DNA from: Phytopythium helicoides
Lineage: Eukaryota; Oomycota; Peronosporomycetes; Pythiales; Pythiaceae
Assembly: GCA_024867545.1 (NCBI GenBank)
Contig: JANFNE010000037.1
Location: 434,001-498,000, forward strand
DNA length: 64,000 nt
Direction: 5' to 3'
Below, in pieces: positions 62,291 through 64,000 of the stretch; position 1 is the first letter of the stretch, and each line of letters begins with the position of its first letter. The translations under genes were made by a program, and so were the position numbers. The notes beneath the pieces are model-generated. The model searched no databases. It was not told the origin of the DNA and saw only the letters and a program-made list of their open reading frames with translations.

Positions 62291-63721
62291 GGCAGTTGCA
62301 GCTTTGAGCCGATTGCTACGAGGAGACTCGAGGGGCGGGAGGCGAGTTGGCGAATGGGGCAGGAGATTAACGGCTGCCTGGCCAGCGAGGCGGGCGTTTT
62401 GGGCGACGGATCAGCGCCAAGATCCTTTGGGGATGAGGAGCGACTGACTGGAGCAGCTGCTCGCTCATGGATCCACCTCGACGGCGACTCGTCGAGCCAC
62501 GATCCAAGCATTGGCGACTCTCGACGACTCTCACGGCTGAAGCAGCAAGCACCGGACTGCACAGCAATTGAGTTGACATGGCGGCTATGGCCTAGGATGT
62601 TCGGTGGAGGTGTGTCGGTCGCGGCACGCTGTCAAGGAAGGCCAAGTGCATGCTCGTACGTGGATTGCCATTGCAGCAGGATCGGGTTGGGCCTCGCGGC
62701 TGCTCGTTGTTGGCGAAAGATCCCAGGTGGAGTTGACGACTCGTCGCGAGCAGCTATCACATCGACGACTGTTGGCGAGGAGGATCCACTTGCTTGCTTG
62801 ACGAGGAATCTCACTGAACTGAGAGGCATCTTCACCTCGAAGACAAGTGGCTGATCAACAAATCCTGCCGCTCACGAGTATTTCCTTCGCATCAGCAGAA
62901 TCAACAAAACACCATACAAACTGTTCCTACAATCAAAAGAGGAAGAAGCCTCAGCAGGGAAGAACTTAATGAGGCGAAGAGTTGAAGATCTGGGCAGCTT
63001 GGCAACAGAGTTGCGACGCCGAAAGATTCCGCAACCACGAGCTAAATGACAACGTTCCACAGGAAAGCTCTTCAACAGGAAGAAAAATCGGGGCTGAAGC
63101 AGTCGATAAACGTTCACGTGCATCAAGTCAACCTGCTTGTGCAACATGATACACAGTAGGCTACACTATATCTAAATAGATAAATGCTATTTTCACGGCG
63201 AGTGCAGAATCCACACAGACTGCGGAACACTACGCCGCGCGGCGAGACTAGAGTATGCTCGACTGCATACGTCTTTGCAACATTACCACGATCCAGCCCC
63301 GATCTTACAAGGAGTGAATGATAAGATGCATGACATCTGGCGCATTATTGATCGGGAATACTAGCATTCCAAGTGTAGCGGGAGCTGTTCATTTGTTGGT
63401 TATGGTGTTGACGAATATAGAGGATTGTGATGACTCTTGACATGTTGATCGCCATCGATTGCTCACTTCACTTGTTTTTGTTTTTTGCGGCTGCCGCAAC
63501 TCCTCTGGCCAAGATAACTGTTTCAACGCGCATTCATATCGATTTCAGGCAATGCTGGCAAGATGGTGTGTGAACCTTTAGCTCAGCACGGAATTTGAGA
63601 AGATGAATAGTTTTGGTAGCTACGAGTTACAGCACAACATGGAAACGAAACGAAATAAACGAATGCATCCCGGAACAACATACAAGCGATGATCAAGTAA
63701 GTATGTACTGTGTGCAATCAA
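62291..63721. other. Long intergenic region
   Basis: The plus strand is open from 62204 to 62854 without recognisable product. From about 63415 rightward the sequence is a duplicate of 30320 onward. No gene supported. Confidence 0.5.
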
Positions 63722-64000
63722 TCATCCAGCTGGTGCAGGCTGACCCTTCACAAACAAGCCGCGAAACAACAACCAGGAGCCAACGAGGAGGTTCGATCCC
63801 AAAGCTTTGATGCTCCTGTGGTTGAGTACGTGAGTGTAGTGGAACACTAGCCAGCGAAGTATCTCGAGCCACCCAGATTCAGCAGCTGCCTCGAATGCAC
63901 GATCCGTACACCCTTCGCTGCGATTCGCGTGCAGATAAAGCATCACTTCGAAGTGTCCATTTCCGGCTGCCGAATCCATGGCTTCAGTAGTGCAGCCTGC
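63415..64000. repeat. Segmental duplicate, copy at the right edge
   Basis: Counterpart of 30320-30906. The duplicated unit covers the 3' flank and the last codons of an ankyrin gene and continues beyond the window. Confidence 0.85.
63722..64000 (-). CDS. Ankyrin-repeat protein H, C-terminal part only
   Basis: Cut by the window edge. The visible end reads AMDSAAGNGHFEVMLYLHAN, RSEGCTDRAFEAAAESGWLE, ILRWLVFHYTHVLNHRSIKA, then SWLLFRGLFVKGQPAPAG and stop at 63722. Nearly identical to the end of pseudogene C (ILHWLVFHYSHVLNHMILRF), but H keeps the full family C-terminus that C has lost. Whether the rest is intact cannot be seen. Confidence 0.8.
   Translation of the reverse strand, partial: AGCTTEAMDSAAGNGHFEVMLYLHANRSEGCTDRAFEAAAESGWLEILRWLVFHYTHVLNHRSIKALGSNLLVGSWLLFRGLFVKGQPAPAG

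Noticed and set aside
62204..62854. 216-codon plus-strand frame overlapping the carbonic anhydrase start
   Set aside because: No recognisable domain; lies antisense over a signal peptide and promoter.
1..64000. CRISPR arrays, rRNA, tRNA genes, transposases
   Set aside because: No spaced identical repeats with unique spacers, no rRNA-like blocks, and no transposase or reverse-transcriptase motifs were seen. tRNAs could not be screened exhaustively by eye.

Overview
The window looks like nuclear DNA from an oomycete, most likely Phytophthora or a close downy-mildew relative. Evidence: genes are dense, on both strands, and mostly intronless or split by very short GT(R)NGT...YAG introns of about 55-95 bp. 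There is a temptin-like secreted protein, a bZIP joined to a PAS domain, short heme-thiolate peroxygenases, a LeuC-LeuD fusion and an IFT-dynein chain expected of a zoospore-forming organism. No bacterial operon structure is seen.

Layout. 1-11 kb: an IQ-motif protein, rRNA-processing factor RRP7, ribosomal protein eL30, one small two-exon gene, and a duplicated pair of temptin-like secreted proteins with huge Thr-Pro tails (one copy broken). 11.6-15.4 kb: a DUF4246 protein with a disrupted 5' half, two more members of the small two-exon family, and a short secreted candidate. 16-33 kb: ankyrin-repeat genes or pseudogenes interleaved with housekeeping genes (LeuCD, RABL3-like GTPase, F-actin capping protein alpha, a WDR34-like dynein-2 intermediate chain, a Q-rich membrane protein). 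33-46 kb: a type II membrane protein, an MTD1-type methylene-THF dehydrogenase, an AGC kinase fused to an Arb2/FAM172-like domain, two small unknown genes, a PX-PDZ coiled-coil protein and a bZIP-PAS factor. 46-55 kb: a tandem array of four ankyrin units, two intact and two broken, with a shared promoter module. 56-62 kb: a tandem peroxygenase pair, a SHAQKYF-like Myb, an aldo-keto reductase and a secreted alpha-carbonic anhydrase. The right edge cuts an eighth ankyrin copy that is a recent duplicate of the one at 31 kb.

Themes. The ankyrin family (eight units: three intact, four broken, one cut by the edge) shows birth and death by duplication, deletion and nonsense mutation. Separately, several highly conserved single-copy genes (eL30, MTD1, Myb, PX-PDZ) carry isolated one-base insertions. 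These are more likely consensus errors than real inactivation, so frame-broken conserved genes are annotated as genes and only the ankyrin and temptin copies as pseudogenes. Where introns were placed by hand, the spliced length was checked to be a multiple of three (RRP7, RABL3, CapZ-alpha, WDR34-like, bZIP-PAS, carbonic anhydrase, 5134-5833).
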